Below are positions 48,205 through 58,702 of a stretch of DNA of 64,000 bases, one piece after another. The notes below the pieces were generated by a model. The model saw only the letters and a list, made by a program, of their open reading frames with translations, had not been told where the DNA came from and ran no database searches. The stretch's first letter is position 1. Each line of letters starts with the position of its first letter. Source of the stretch: Hemileia vastatrix (Eukaryota > Basidiomycota > Pucciniomycetes > Pucciniales > Zaghouaniaceae); contig JASXTE010000001.1 of the NCBI GenBank assembly GCA_030280995.1, positions 19,394,106 through 19,458,105 of the forward strand, given 5' to 3'. The position numbers were made by a program, and so were the translations under genes.

Positions 48205-49328
48205 TATGGTAAGGTAAACTCTTACAGTCGCCTTGCTGTAAGCAGAATCCGGAGGAGATATGTGGATTTAGCTGAAAACCCCGTCCTTCCAATAAAAATA
48301 ACAAAATGGGAATTCTAAATCACTAAGCTAACCAATCTACTTAGATCTGATTGATAAAATAATGAAACTCTAAAATATTTAACGCTTATTGAGATTTAAA
48401 GAAAGTGGCTGTTGATAAAAGAAATACTGATAACAACAATTAAGGTGTACCAGTGAAAGATCTGAAAAGATTGACTTTTATGTTTTTATAATAATTTAAA
48501 TTTATATGAGACAGCAATAATCAAGTCCCAGCGATGAAGACCTTTCTAAAGATACCCTATATGAAGTGTGATTTAAATTGTTGAATTGTATTTCTAAAAT
48601 GTTATGTAAAAATAATAAATGTTATAAGGGTATTATAACTTATTTAATTTGTTGAGTAATAAAAAATGAGACCATGGTGGTTAATGATTAAGCTGTATGA
48701 TGTGTCCCCCCCTCTCAATTTCGAATTTGAGAAGCGCTTAAGTATTCCTAGTCACGTGCCTAAGTTTTCCCCTCCAGAGCTCTTCCAGAGTCAATCCGGA
48801 GCCCGTACGGAGTCAAAGCGGAGTCCGTACGGAGTCGAAACGGAGTCCGTCCGGACTTCCGGACTCAATTACAACCTTAAAACTATAATAAAAAATCTAG
48901 AAAAATTACACATAATAGAGCTACTTCCCCTTTACATACCAAACTAATTTTCGTAGTCTGCGCAGCTCTAATTACCCTGTGAAAATTCATCGAAGTTAAG
49001 TAATTTCTGAAAACGTAAATATTTCTATAAAACTTTAAAATTCATTTAAAAATATAAGAAAAATAGTAAAAATTCTGGGAAAATTTCCCAAGGTTCTTGA
49101 GTGACTTGACTTGATACTTATAAATTTTTCAGACCATAAAAATAAGTTTTCTCTGTAAAATAAATTGTTTTTGTGTAGGCATTTGCTCGTGACCAATTTC
49201 TTCATATTTAAAACTCAAATAAATTAAATAAAACCCTTTTATATATAAAAAAAATAATAACGCCAATCTTGCACGCCGTAATAACTCCATTTACGTACTT
49301 AGGTGCCGTACTAAACTTTAGGCTACCA
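48205..49328. mobile_element. 1.1-kb DNA element between the G3 RT and RNase H
   Basis: It splits SVSAV from GAVLMQ. CACCGC is repeated at both edges (48199-48204, 49329-49334; an 8-bp duplication is possible with mismatches). The ends are imperfect inverted repeats (TATGGTAAGGTAAACTC against TGGTAGCCTAAAGTTTAG). Internally, 48781-48870 has CGGAGTC/GTACGGAGTC repeats. No transposase is present. The edges suggest an hAT-like non-autonomous element, but this is uncertain. Confidence 0.6.
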
Positions 49329-50690
49329 CACCGCAGACACACTAGAATCCACCGCTAGAGTAATTTTTCCAGCGCCTGGTCCATACTCCAATTTCTTCAA
49401 AAGAATATCTTTTCCTACAATCCTCTTTAGTAACTCGAATGACTCCTCACATTCCTCCGTCCAATTCAATACAACATCCTTTCTTGTTAAGCGCCGTAAA
49501 GGCAAAGACAACAAAGCAAAATATCGAATAAACATTCTTACATATGTAAAAATGCCTAAAAACCCTCTAACTTCCTTAGTATTTCTTGGTCTTGGCCATG
49601 TAAGTACCTTATTCCTCTGTTTTTCAGCGATGATTCTCCCTTCCTTGCATACCACATGTCCCACTATATCTAGCGCTGGAACACAATAGGCAAATTTATA
49701 CCCAGAAATCGTTAATCCTGCCTCCTCTATCCTAAATAGCACTCTTTCCAGGGTAATCGCATATTCCCAAATAAACTTTCTAATATACGGATTTTCTTTT
49801 AACACTTCCCCTTCATAATGACTGGCTGGTCCTTTTATACCGCCATCATCAATGAAAATTCCCACATTTTCTGGGATTTCATCCTGCAATATCCACATCA
49901 TCTGTGCTTGATATACCGCCACAGAATTTGTTGCGCCTTGTGGTAACCTTGTCAACCTAAAGCGCCCCAGTGGTGTTTCAAACGTCATCATGGGTCTGGA
50001 CGATTCGTCCAACTCGCGCTCATTGTATCCTCCCATAATATCACCTAATCCGTAACATGCATGCCCTGCAAAAGATTCCACAAATTCTTCTGGCGTTGGT
50101 GGCATCCCTGCATCCTTTACCGTAACCTTGTTCATCTCCCTAAGATCATGAACAACCCTTAATTTACCATTATGTTTGACCACACAAAACACTGGACTTG
50201 AATAATTAGACATAGACTGTTCGTACAAGCCGGACTTTAACCTTCCCCTAATTAATTCCGTATACTCTTCTCTTATAGCCGCTGGTATTGGAAAAGCCTT
50301 CTTTTGCCACGGCGCATGAGGTATAACTGGAACAATATAAGGTTTACAATAAGAGTGTTTTAACAAACCTCTTTCCTCTTCTGAAAACGCAATAACCTTT
50401 TCACTAAGAACCATAACATGTAATAATAACTTCTTTTCTTCCTGAGATAACCAGCCCTCTGGTCCAAAATCTACCATCTGAAGCCTTTCCATCATGATCT
50501 TACTGGTGAACGCAAAATCAGGCTGAAACTTTGTTAAAGGTGTATCATAAGGATTTCTAGATAGCACCAGCCTCTGCAAAGGAGGATTCAAATCAGGCAT
50601 CGCTATATTCACTGGTTTAACCTTAACAGCTACTGGTTTATACTTAGATGCAAAAAAGTCCTTACTGCTTCCTTCATTAATTAAAATAAA
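49329..50690 (-). pseudogene. pol: G3 pol, first part: reverse transcriptase
   Basis: An open frame of over 420 residues: SKYKPVAVKVKPVNI, PVFCVVKHNGKLRVVHDLRE, DAGMPPTPEEFVESFAGHAC, TPLGRFRLTRLPQGATNSVA, the active site GIFIDDGGIKGP with both Asp present, PRPRNTKEVRGFLGIFTYVR, LTLAVDSSVSAV. This RT type (VKDAGMPP, FIDD, KEVRGFLG) belongs to a gypsy clade common in basidiomycetes. It ends at the 1.1-kb insertion at 49328, so this copy cannot make complete pol. Confidence 0.92.
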
Positions 50691-50929
50691 ACCCTTTCTA
50701 ATATAACTACGGGTTACACCTAAATCCTGTTTTTGTCTTTTCTTTTTAATATAAGTATAACAATATCCAAAATTAAAGAAATTAAAGAGCTTAGGTATAA
50801 TACATTCTACAGTAGTATTCCCAAGACACCTATGAAGTACCGCTTTACGTATCCCTCCTTGTTAGACTGACTGGTCACTATCCGGGTTCTTCTCATCCTG
50901 GGAGATAGTAACACCTAAAATGCCAGTCC

Positions 50930-53239
50930 CTAATGAAAATGTTGGCGCCTTCCTGGCAGTAGCCCTATCTCCTCATCTGAGACTTCCTCATAAAACTCTC
51001 TTTCTTTCTCTAACCGCGCAGCTCCAGAGTACTTAGTTTCCCAGCCACCATCCTTGGGCGCTACTAAGACTGCTGTTACTGGAACACCCTCATCACCCAT
51101 AATCCTTATTCCTATAGTCTTATTTAAACAATAATCTATAGTCGCCAAATAATCCATTAAAAATGGTGTGCCTAAAACTGGTTTAACTACACCCATTGGA
51201 ACATAAAAATGTATATCTCTTGTTGCTCCCGCAACTCTAGTGCGTACATAGTCTGAAACACCTATAACAGGTAACCTACCTCCCCCAATTCCTGCGACAG
51301 TGCCTTCGCCGTCTTTTACAGGAAGACCTAATTCCACTGCGTCATCCACTGATACCACGTTGATTTGTGAACCTGTATCTACTAATGCTTTAATTTGCTT
51401 ACCATTTACCGTAATAGTTAAATACCCTAAGGCTCCTGTGTAATGTGGCGCCCTAGGTAATCTAAAAACTGGCTGAAATGGCTGTTCCGCCATATCGAAC
51501 TCAGCGCAATTAGCAATCCTTTGCTTTCTGCACTTATCCACAATTCCATTTGCTACGTCTGGCGCTACTGCAGTCAGCATCCCCAATGGAACAGAAACTG
51601 TAGTTTTCAAACATTCCGCAACTAAATCCTCAGCAGCTTTGGGAAAATCAGAATGAACCAGGCGCTGCATTCTCCATTTAGGCTGAGTTGCCTTGGCACC
51701 AGCTTTCGCTCTTCCAGGTGGGTTCTTTGGAGTATTATTCTTTGCTCCTGGCATTCCTTCAGCAGGTACCGCTCTTTGCTGTACTACCACTGGCTCCTCC
51801 AACATTTCTGTCTGTTCTATTTCCTGGTGATCCATGCCATAACCTCCAGAGTCCATACCAACCATTTCAACATCCTCAATAGGTGCAGGTGTATTTTCTC
51901 TAGTAGTATACCCTACTTCCTCCATATCCTCTGAATTCGCATACCTAGCGCCAGCCCTTCTTGGCCTATTAATTGTAGGTGGGGCCATTTTCTTATGCTT
52001 CGCCGCGAACATCTCCAATCGTTCTGCAGTAAGTGGCGCTGCAACCGCTCCTTCTTTTACTTTAAAATCTAACACCGCGCAAGTAACTGCAAAATTAACC
52101 AACTTCGCATCCTTGCTTTTCTCCTTATTTTCCAGCTCTTTGCCCTTGCTTGACCTGCTTTCCATAGACTTTTTATTAATATGATCAATGACCATGGCTG
52201 GCATCCCTCAATCTTTGTCTTTAATCAACTTGGTACCATCTTCCAACATAAGCGTAGTCCCATCCTTGTAAACTACCTTTTCCTCTTTATCCTTTTGAAG
52301 CGCATTACACCTCATCCTTGTATGCCCCTCTTTATTACAATAATTGCACACCATAGCGGAAAAACGCAAAGTTTGAGGAGAACTCTTGGGCCTAAAAAAT
52401 TCTTTCGCTTTTGCCGCTTCAACTATCTTCTTCTCCAACTCATCGATTCTTGCCATGACTGAATCTGGATCTTTAGAGAGAATTTTATCTTTAGGAGACG
52501 AGATCTGAGAAGGCGATCATATGCCTGGCGCATCTTCCCCCATATCCTCATTATCCAGAGCCACCCTTGCTTCACGTCACTCAACTCGATGCAACTTCAT
52601 TTCAGCTTCCACTGCCATTTCTACTTCTTCTAATCCGGGGTACTCATAATTTCCATCCCTCTTTTTAACCAACTTTCCTTCGTTATCCAAGCGCCTTTTT
52701 TCCCAGTCTTCAACTTCTGGCGCTAACGCTTAACAAAACCAAGGTAACGACGCATTAACATCACTAAAATCTTCGTTAATAACTAAATATTCTACTATCC
52801 GATCGAAGTCTTCCCTAAAACTTTTAAATTCCTTGGGGTCTCGAACACCTCCTCTAGCCTTGACCCTATTTACCAAAATATCCAGGTCCTTCATTGTATA
52901 CCTAGTTTCCTCGGTAACCTTTAACCATCTCTTGAGCATTTTTTCTTTTAGCGCTGACCAATTTTGCTCCTCATGCCCTTTTAGATCCTCTAAATCTTCT
53001 TTGCACTCATCAGATACAAAGAATAGTACTTGCCGTACCATATCATATTTGGTTGCTCCATGAACTTCCGCTGCTTGTTCAAAACTGCGTAAAAACTTTT
53101 TGGTATTAATTCTCGTAAAGCACAATCTTTCGTCTTTACACCTAATAATTATGGTTACCGTTTTTGGAAAGGATGTCAAAGAATTGGGCGATTTAACCCT
53201 CTCCTGAAATCCCCTAGATGTAGTCGCAGTAGGATCCAT
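50930..53239 (-). pseudogene. gag: G3 gag and protease
   Basis: The start is the ATG at 53239 (MDPTATTSRGFQERV). The capsid-like region runs to 52733, where a TAA interrupts (FC*ALAPEVEDWEKRR). The CCHC knuckle CNYCNKEGHTRMRC lies near 52320. A TGA at about 52205 (KDKD*GMPAM) separates the next 424-residue stretch, with a Pro-rich linker and the protease motif ALVDTGSQINVVS and VLGTPFLMDY. Stops fall at expected Arg/Gln codons. Plus-strand open frames here are shadows. Confidence 0.85.
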
Positions 53240-53468
53240 TCCCCAAATATCAAATCCAAGCAAAGATCACAAAGAAAAAAACACACTCTTGGCTAATTAA
53301 ACCTGACTGTTTTCACGATACAGCCCTACGCTATCCTCTGATAATGGCTATTGATCCACTTGTTGTAGACCCTACGACTCTTCCGCTGAAGCGCCGGCTT
53401 GATTACGTCCTCTTGACAAAACCCTAAAAAACCAAACAATCTAATCAAAAACACTAGTTACAATTATG

Positions 53469-53485
53469 CCACTGTTGGGACACCA
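53469..53485 (-). promoter_or_regulatory. G3 primer-binding site
   Basis: Minus-strand TGGTGTCCCAACAGTGG directly inside the 5' LTR. It begins TGG as expected for pairing with a tRNA 3' CCA end. The tRNA is not identified. Confidence 0.65.
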
Positions 53486-53487
53486 AT

Positions 53488-54819
53488 TTTGGACTGTTCT
53501 AAAGTACTAAGCAGTAGACACAATGCGAGATGGGTTGGTTCTCCTTTTTAATTTATAAAAAGAAGCGCCTGCCACTCTTATTTTTAAAGACAGTGTAATA
53601 ATGTGTAACACTAATATTTGACTAGAAAGTTTATAAGTTGAGATGAGTAAAGATAAGGAAACAAGTACTACTATCTGGATATTTCTATTCTTAACAAGCG
53701 CTATTATCCACAGCTACTCCCTCTTGAAGCGCTCTCTTTGAATATGCCTTATTATAGTAATAAAATATCTCTAATAATAATTGATCCCACTGAATCTATA
53801 TATTCTCTCTATGTTGCGCTCTTTCACTATACTATATGAAATACACACACAGACGCACAAACTCTAAAGACTCAGAAAATACCTTTTAATATTCTCTCAA
53901 ACAATTAATCACAAAAGATCTAATATCTTATACTGGGTACTATGACTATAGCTACACGTATATCTCTATATTGATTTTTCTATGATCTGCTTTTTAAAAT
54001 GACAACTAATGCGATTTTTCTTATTTTATTAACTAAATAGATAGATCAACCAGTTCTCCCTTTTGTCCCTACCTAATAGTCCTCCTTTTATATTCTTCCA
54101 GCGCTCAAGACACAGTTCCCTAATGGATCTCCAGCGCTGACTCTAGCGCCACATTAGTAAAACAATAACTAATTTATTAGTATGCTACTTACACTGCTTG
54201 CAACAACTACAGCGCCTAAATCAGACCCTATAATTACTAACACTAGTATTAACTTGTTTCACTGATTCTCCACATATGCGCTTTTAACTATACCTTGTTT
54301 TGTTTCAGCGCTAGTTCCAGGTTTGACTTATCCTAACGCTGCGTCTAGTTGCCTTAACTCTTGGGTAATTTTACAATTGAGTCCCCACTCTCTTTTCTTT
54401 AATACTAGGTTCATAGTTCTGACAGCTCTCTTAACTAGTTAGCCTTCTTCATTATTTGTCTCAGTAAGTTTCCCAACTGGCCGCGGTACAGTATACTATG
54501 CACTTGAGTCGTCCTTAAGCCATAACTCCTTCTTTAATGGGTAACGCACAATTATTGGAAAATCCAAATCCATATTGTTTAGCGCTTTATGGTCCTAAAT
54601 AAATAACACACAATTCCCCATTTTGCGGCACATCTCGCTACAAAATCCGAGCGCACAGACCCTCAATCTTTTTCTGCGCTTCCATTTCCTTTGTTCCTTG
54701 AAACACGCAAATACATATAATATTTTAACATTTCCTCCTGCGCTAACTCCCCTTTGTTCTTCCTGGAATACGCGCGCTGATTGGTCTAAAATCACGCTTC
54801 CTGCGAGGCGCGTACCACA
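53488..54819 (-). repeat. 5' LTR of G3
   Basis: 1332 bp. Contains about 16 GCGC tetranucleotides, mostly AGCGC, despite low overall GC. Confidence 0.92.
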
Positions 54820-55281
54820 CCGACAAACATTGACAATCTGCTCCTTCCTTCAAACCAGGCAGCAAAGTATGGCTTGACGCACAAAACATTCAAACAACTC
54901 GAACATCAAAGAAACTGGCCAAAAAATTCTTGGGACCATTTGAAATCGACTCCAAAGTCTCTAAAACTGCATTTTGGCTCAAGCTACCTCCTAAATGGCA
55001 GGCTATTCACCCTGTTTTTCATGTATCTCTCCTGGAACTGGCTTGAGAAACATACCCGGGCAGGAACCAACCTTCTCCGGAACTGGTTGAAGTAGAAGAC
55101 CATCTAGAGTGGGAAGTAAGCTGTATCCTTGATTCAAGAATGCCCAAGGTGAAACTTCAATACCTCCTGGAATGGGAATGCTTCCTTGATGACTCAGACA
55201 AAACATCCTTGGATCCAGCCATCAATGTTTCTAACCCCCCTGAACTCCTAAAATCTTTTCATCTTAAATATCCTTTATAAC
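54820..55281 (+). pseudogene. pol: G2 integrase C-terminal part and chromodomain
   Basis: In frame with QAD before G3: SFKPGSKVWLDAQNIQT, KKLAKKFLGPFEIDSKVSKT, WQAIHPVFHVSLLEL, then VEDHLEWEVSCILDSRMPK and LQYLLEWECFLDDSDKTSLD, a chromodomain-like segment, ending LKSFHLKYPL at 55281. Such domains direct gypsy integration to marked chromatin. Frame breaks lie near 55040-55095. Confidence 0.85.
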
Positions 55282-56070
55282 GTAAACTTTAGAACTCTCT
55301 TTTATTTTTCTCTTCTCTTCTCTTCTCTTTTTTCTTTTCTTTCTCTTTTCTTTTCCATTCTTAAAATTCTAAAACTTCTTCTCTTCTAAAAAATCTTACT
55401 CTGTTTTCTCTTTTCTTCTTTCTTCTTTTCAAAAGGTTTTTTCAAACTTCTTTAAAAATAAAAAAATAAACTAAATAAACTAAATAAATTAAATTAAATT
55501 AAATTAAATTAAATAAACTAAAATTAAATTAAATTTAATTAAAAATTAAAAATTAAAAATAAAATAAAATAAATTTATAAAAATAAAATCTTAAAAATCA
55601 ATAATTCCTTTAATTTTCTTTCTTTTCTCCTTTCAAACTTTTCTTCTTTCCCTTATTTCTTTTTCTTTGAACTATCAAAATTTTTCATGAACTCAATACA
55701 AAAATCTTTCTCAAACTTCACTTCAACCTTTAAATCTCTCTTTTAAAATTCTCCAAACAAATAATTCCTTCTTTCAAATTCTTTTTTCAAAACTATTTTT
55801 TTTTCTTTCTTTTCAAATAATCAAAATTCCTCAAAACTTCAATAAATAAACTTTCACAAAAAAAAAATTTTTCTCTCATTAAATTTTCATTTCAAACAAA
55901 ATTGTTTCAATCAACTATATTTTTTTTCTCTTTCTTACTAAATTTTTTTTTCTTTCCTATTCAAAATTTAAACTAAAAATTTTCTCAGTTAAATATTTTT
56001 TATTTTCTTCTTTCAAAATTTAAAACAAAAATTTTATTCAAATATTTTTTTTCTTTTTCTTTTCTTTATA
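55282..56070. repeat. Pyrimidine-rich tract and (AAATT)n
   Basis: Long TTCTTTTCTC runs and AAATTAAATTAAATT units at about 55485-55570. No gene. Confidence 0.7.
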
Positions 56071-56252
56071 AAATCTTATAAAATATATATTAAAATTTCA
56101 ATTAAAACAACAAAATAAAATAAATACACAAATTGCTTTCTATTTTTTCTTTTTTCCTTCCTTTCTTTTTTTTTCTCTTTCCATTTCAAATTTTCTCCTG
56201 TATTTTCTCCCGAACCAATTTCTTCATTTTTTTCAATACCACCCTTATTTAC

Positions 56253-57145
56253 TTCCTGCATTTTTCAAATACCTCCTCCTCTTCTACCAGTACCACTTCT
56301 CCAATCTCCAGTAATTCTTCTGCCACATTAAAGGAGGCGCCATCAACAATCTTGTTGATCTCATCACCTAAATTATCAATGAATAGAGCTCTTCGACCCT
56401 GCTAAGGTTTCTTCGACCATACCTGGACAAGGTTTACCTCGTTATCCTCCCTCAAATCAACCGCCAGTTGACTTGCCTCAATTTGCAGCGATGGTGCAGC
56501 TTCCACAATTGGAGCTTCTGCAATGACATATGAATTCTAAAAAACATACAGTCATCAGTAACAGAATCTTGAAACAAGCAAAGGCAGACTTACTTTGAAA
56601 ACCGGGTCAGGCTCTAAGAATAGCCTTGTGGTGACCTCTACTGTCACTTCCTTCTCCTCTTCATCATCTTTGATGATCATCCGCCACTTCTTCGGAGTTT
56701 GGTTTGAGATGGAAATTTCATCCTCATCCTCTTCAACCAGTTCATCCACCTCCTCTTCCACCCCTCGTTTTCTACCTGTGGCCTGGGTTACCCAAGTCGC
56801 CACTGTATCCTCGACCTCTTCCTCAACTTCTTCTACTGAATGATCGTCCCCGACTGACATGTCCCAAATGTCTTCAACCACCTCTTTGGTCTTTGGGATT
56901 ACCCAGTACTTAGTCTTGGTAAATCTTTGCTTGATGTCCTCATTTTTTGAGAGAGTATCACAGGTCACCCGTCTCCAGTGGCAAAACTCGCATTTCTGGC
57001 AAGGACCTCCTGTGGCCCTGCTTTTGACACAAAAATACTTGATCAATTTTTAGGTGGTGCATGCTTGGGAATATTGCCCTGTAACTATTCCACCATCCGC
57101 TTTGGGGTGTAGAGGAGTGGGAGTTGGAGTAGGGCAGTTCAACAT
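56253..57145 (-). pseudogene. Antisense zinc-cluster accessory gene of G2 (two exons)
   Basis: Starts at the ATG at 57145 (MLNCPTPTPTPLHPKADGGI), 105 bp from the 3' LTR. An early TAA (ACTT*KLIKYF, expected Gln) is followed by GGPCQKCEFCHWRRVTCD, a C-x2-C-x6-C half cluster with extra Cys upstream. A very acidic region comes next (VEEVEEEVED, VDELVEEDEDE), ending PVFK at a GTAAGT donor. Exon 2 (about 56540-56253) encodes VIAEAPIVEAAPSLQIEASQ, one TAG, FIDNLGDEINKIVDGASFNV and VFEKCRK. Place, strand and layout match the genes in G3 and at 1569-2457. An acidic activator-like protein is possible; function unproven. Confidence 0.65.
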
Positions 57146-57232
57146 AATACAAGAAAAAATAATAATTAATAAATGAAGGAGTCAGAGAAAGTAGTGTGGG
57201 AAGAATATTTATCACACTCAATGTAGCTTGTG

Positions 57233-57239
57233 TTTTATA
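57233..57239 (-). promoter_or_regulatory. TATA box of the G2 antisense gene
   Basis: Minus-strand TATAAAA, 88-94 bp before the ATG and just inside the 3' LTR. Confidence 0.55.
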
Positions 57240-57249
57240 CCTGGGCATA

Positions 57250-58060
57250 TTTCACGCGCCACGTGACACTCAAGGCAAAAGCAGCTCATTAAATCAATAA
57301 TACCGAGGTCTAAATTCATACTCATAGCACAGAAAATAATTCTACATAGCAACGGCAACTTTACTTTGTGTACTCACTACTCAACTGCGCTAATCTAAAC
57401 TTTAAATCTAAATTATTTAATCTCTCAATAGTTTATTAAGTCTTTTCTTCAATAAGCAACGCTCAGAGCAACAATTAATGTAATATTTCTCAAAAGGTTT
57501 ATTAAGTATCTGTGGGTTATTAACAGGGATAGTGAGCATGGACGGGATGGTTAGTGGAGGATTAAAGGGTTAACGGATGTTAGTGAGGAGGGTCCAGGTG
57601 TAACGGGTGTATTTTTGATGGTCTGTGGTGTGCGGAATGACAGATGTATATGAGGTCAATGCGAGGAGGAGTAATGGATATAAAAGGGGTTGGATTTTTG
57701 GTTTGATATTTCTTTAGAATTAAATTATAAAACTTATATATAGTTAATATTGGTAAAGCTTCAGGTTAAATCATTATTATTGTACATCTCCTTATTTTTC
57801 TCAGTAATCATTTCTAAAACTTAAATTATTGATTATTGAGTTTTCCAACCCTTTGTGAGATCTTAAGAATATTAATATTACCTTTAAATTATATTAGAAT
57901 TCTTATCGAACATATCTCAAAGCAGTAGCTCTTCCTTTGAGTCATCTTTGAATCACTTCCTCAAATATTTCCTCTGTGCTTGGAAGAAGTTTCTAAAACT
58001 ACTCCCTCCATCTCACTTCCAGGAACACCCTCGACCTTGTGCGTAGGTCGTCCGGTGACA
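57250..58060 (+). repeat. 3' LTR of G2
   Basis: 811 bp, the partner of 35316-36126. The first bases read TTTCA in place of TGTCA. Confidence 0.92.
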
Positions 58061-58065
58061 TCAGC

Positions 58066-58345
58066 CAGTTGATAAGTATGAGATGGTCATCTTTTTTAAT
58101 TGAAAAGTCTTTGATTAATTGGCTGATCAGGGAAAAGAGGGAGAAGTGCGATTTAAAGAACAACTGGTGGAAGGGTGCCTTTGAGAAGATCTTTGATGAC
58201 AAGGAATGTTAGGATAATTAAGGATGAAGAGGAGGAGAAACAAGAAGATGAGATAGCAAGGGGTTCTGAATGAAAAGAATAGACAGGATGGGATGATAAT
58301 GGGAGTGTGGAGTAAGGTAGAATGATTATACAGAAAGTAGTCCAA
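58066..58345 (-). pseudogene. SANT/Myb-like transposon protein S3, 5' part
   Basis: IPCHQRSSQRHPSTSCSLNR, SPSFP, then IKDFSIKKDDHLILINWL, ending at the G2 insertion site. The continuation is at 35315 on the other side of G2. Confidence 0.65.
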
Positions 58346-58480
58346 GATGTGGGCATATACAGAACAAAGTACAAGATGTGGTCATGACAGAAATTTGTGC
58401 AATGGGATGAGGTTAGGAGTGCGCAGAATTGTAAGGAGGCTGATATATCCAAAAATTTGTCTAAGATTTGGTTATGAAAA
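58315..58480 (-). promoter_or_regulatory. Subterminal CCACATCTTGGAC boxes, right end of palindrome
   Basis: Minus-strand copies near 58340, 58372 and 58465, matching the left-arm set at 25390-25545. Confidence 0.5.
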
Positions 58481-58638
58481 GTTGAGTATAAAAATGTTGG
58501 ATAAGAGGTCAACTTTGAAACATAAAATGTCTAATAACCCAGTTATTAGCAAAAAGAATTGTGGAAGATAATTGGGTTATAAGGATTTTTATCCACAATT
58601 AATTTAATTTCAGATTGGTCAACTTTGATACCCCCTAA

Positions 58639-58702
58639 TTTCTCATCCTGGGAAAAAAAAATCTTGATCCCTTATTGCGGATCCCTCAACTTTGATACCC
58701 TC
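58639..58702 (-). mobile_element. L-type Harbinger terminus fragment
   Basis: Reads on the minus strand as GAGGGTATCAAAGTTGAGGG then ATCCGCAATAAGGGATC and TTTCCCAGGATGAGAAA. This is the L-type end seen at 22934 and 19265. It sits between the R-type end of the palindrome and T1, separated by TAA on both sides. Confidence 0.7.

Larger units (their letters stand above)
40566..54819 (-). mobile_element. Ty3/gypsy element G3 (nested in G2)
   Basis: LTRs at 40566-42846 (interrupted) and 53488-54819 begin TGTGG and end CCACA, with a 4-bp duplication CCGA (40562-40565, 54820-54823). Coding is on the minus strand: gag and protease 53239-50930, RT to 49329, RNase H and integrase 48204-46161. A primer-binding-like TGGTGTCCCAACAGTGG (53469-53485) and a polypurine tract (42847-42858) abut the LTRs as expected. 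Two plus-strand zinc-cluster genes lie between the 3' LTR and pol. Removing G3 rejoins G2's integrase. Confidence 0.93.
35316..58060 (+). mobile_element. Ty3/gypsy element G2 (with nested G3)
   Basis: 811-bp LTRs at 35316-36126 and 57250-58060 start TGTCA/TTTCA and end CCGGTGACA. A perfect 5-bp duplication, TCAGC, flanks them (35311-35315, 58061-58065). Gag and pol read plus. The integrase C-terminal part and chromodomain resume at 54820 after nested element G3, and an antisense zinc-cluster gene lies inside the 3' LTR. Without G3 the element is about 8.5 kb. It sits in the SANT gene S3, whose frame resumes on the far side. Confidence 0.92.
25235..58635. mobile_element. Giant palindromic Harbinger-like element (10.65 kb without insertions)
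   Basis: Both ends are R-type termini: GGGTGTATCAAAGCTGACC at 25235 and the inverse GGTCAACTTTGATACCCCC at 58635. Between them lies a near mirror image centred at about 30499. Mirror pairs: SANT genes 25661-27072 and 34050-35315+58066-58345; minisatellites 27280-27690 and 33520-33850; 180-bp duplications 27720-28070 and 33190-33500; TET genes 28265-29558 and 31664-32955; G-rich arrays 30250-30483 and 30503-31015. Equivalent points lie at nearly equal distance from the centre, allowing for the longer right array. The element sits inside TET gene T1. Confidence 0.8.

Noticed and set aside
51653..52462. Plus-strand open frames over G3 gag-pro
   Set aside because: Opposite to clear gag/protease sequence, with no domain signal.
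56133..56913. Plus-strand Ser/Pro-rich frames
   Set aside because: Complement of the acidic region of the spliced antisense gene, which has splice sites and a TATA box.
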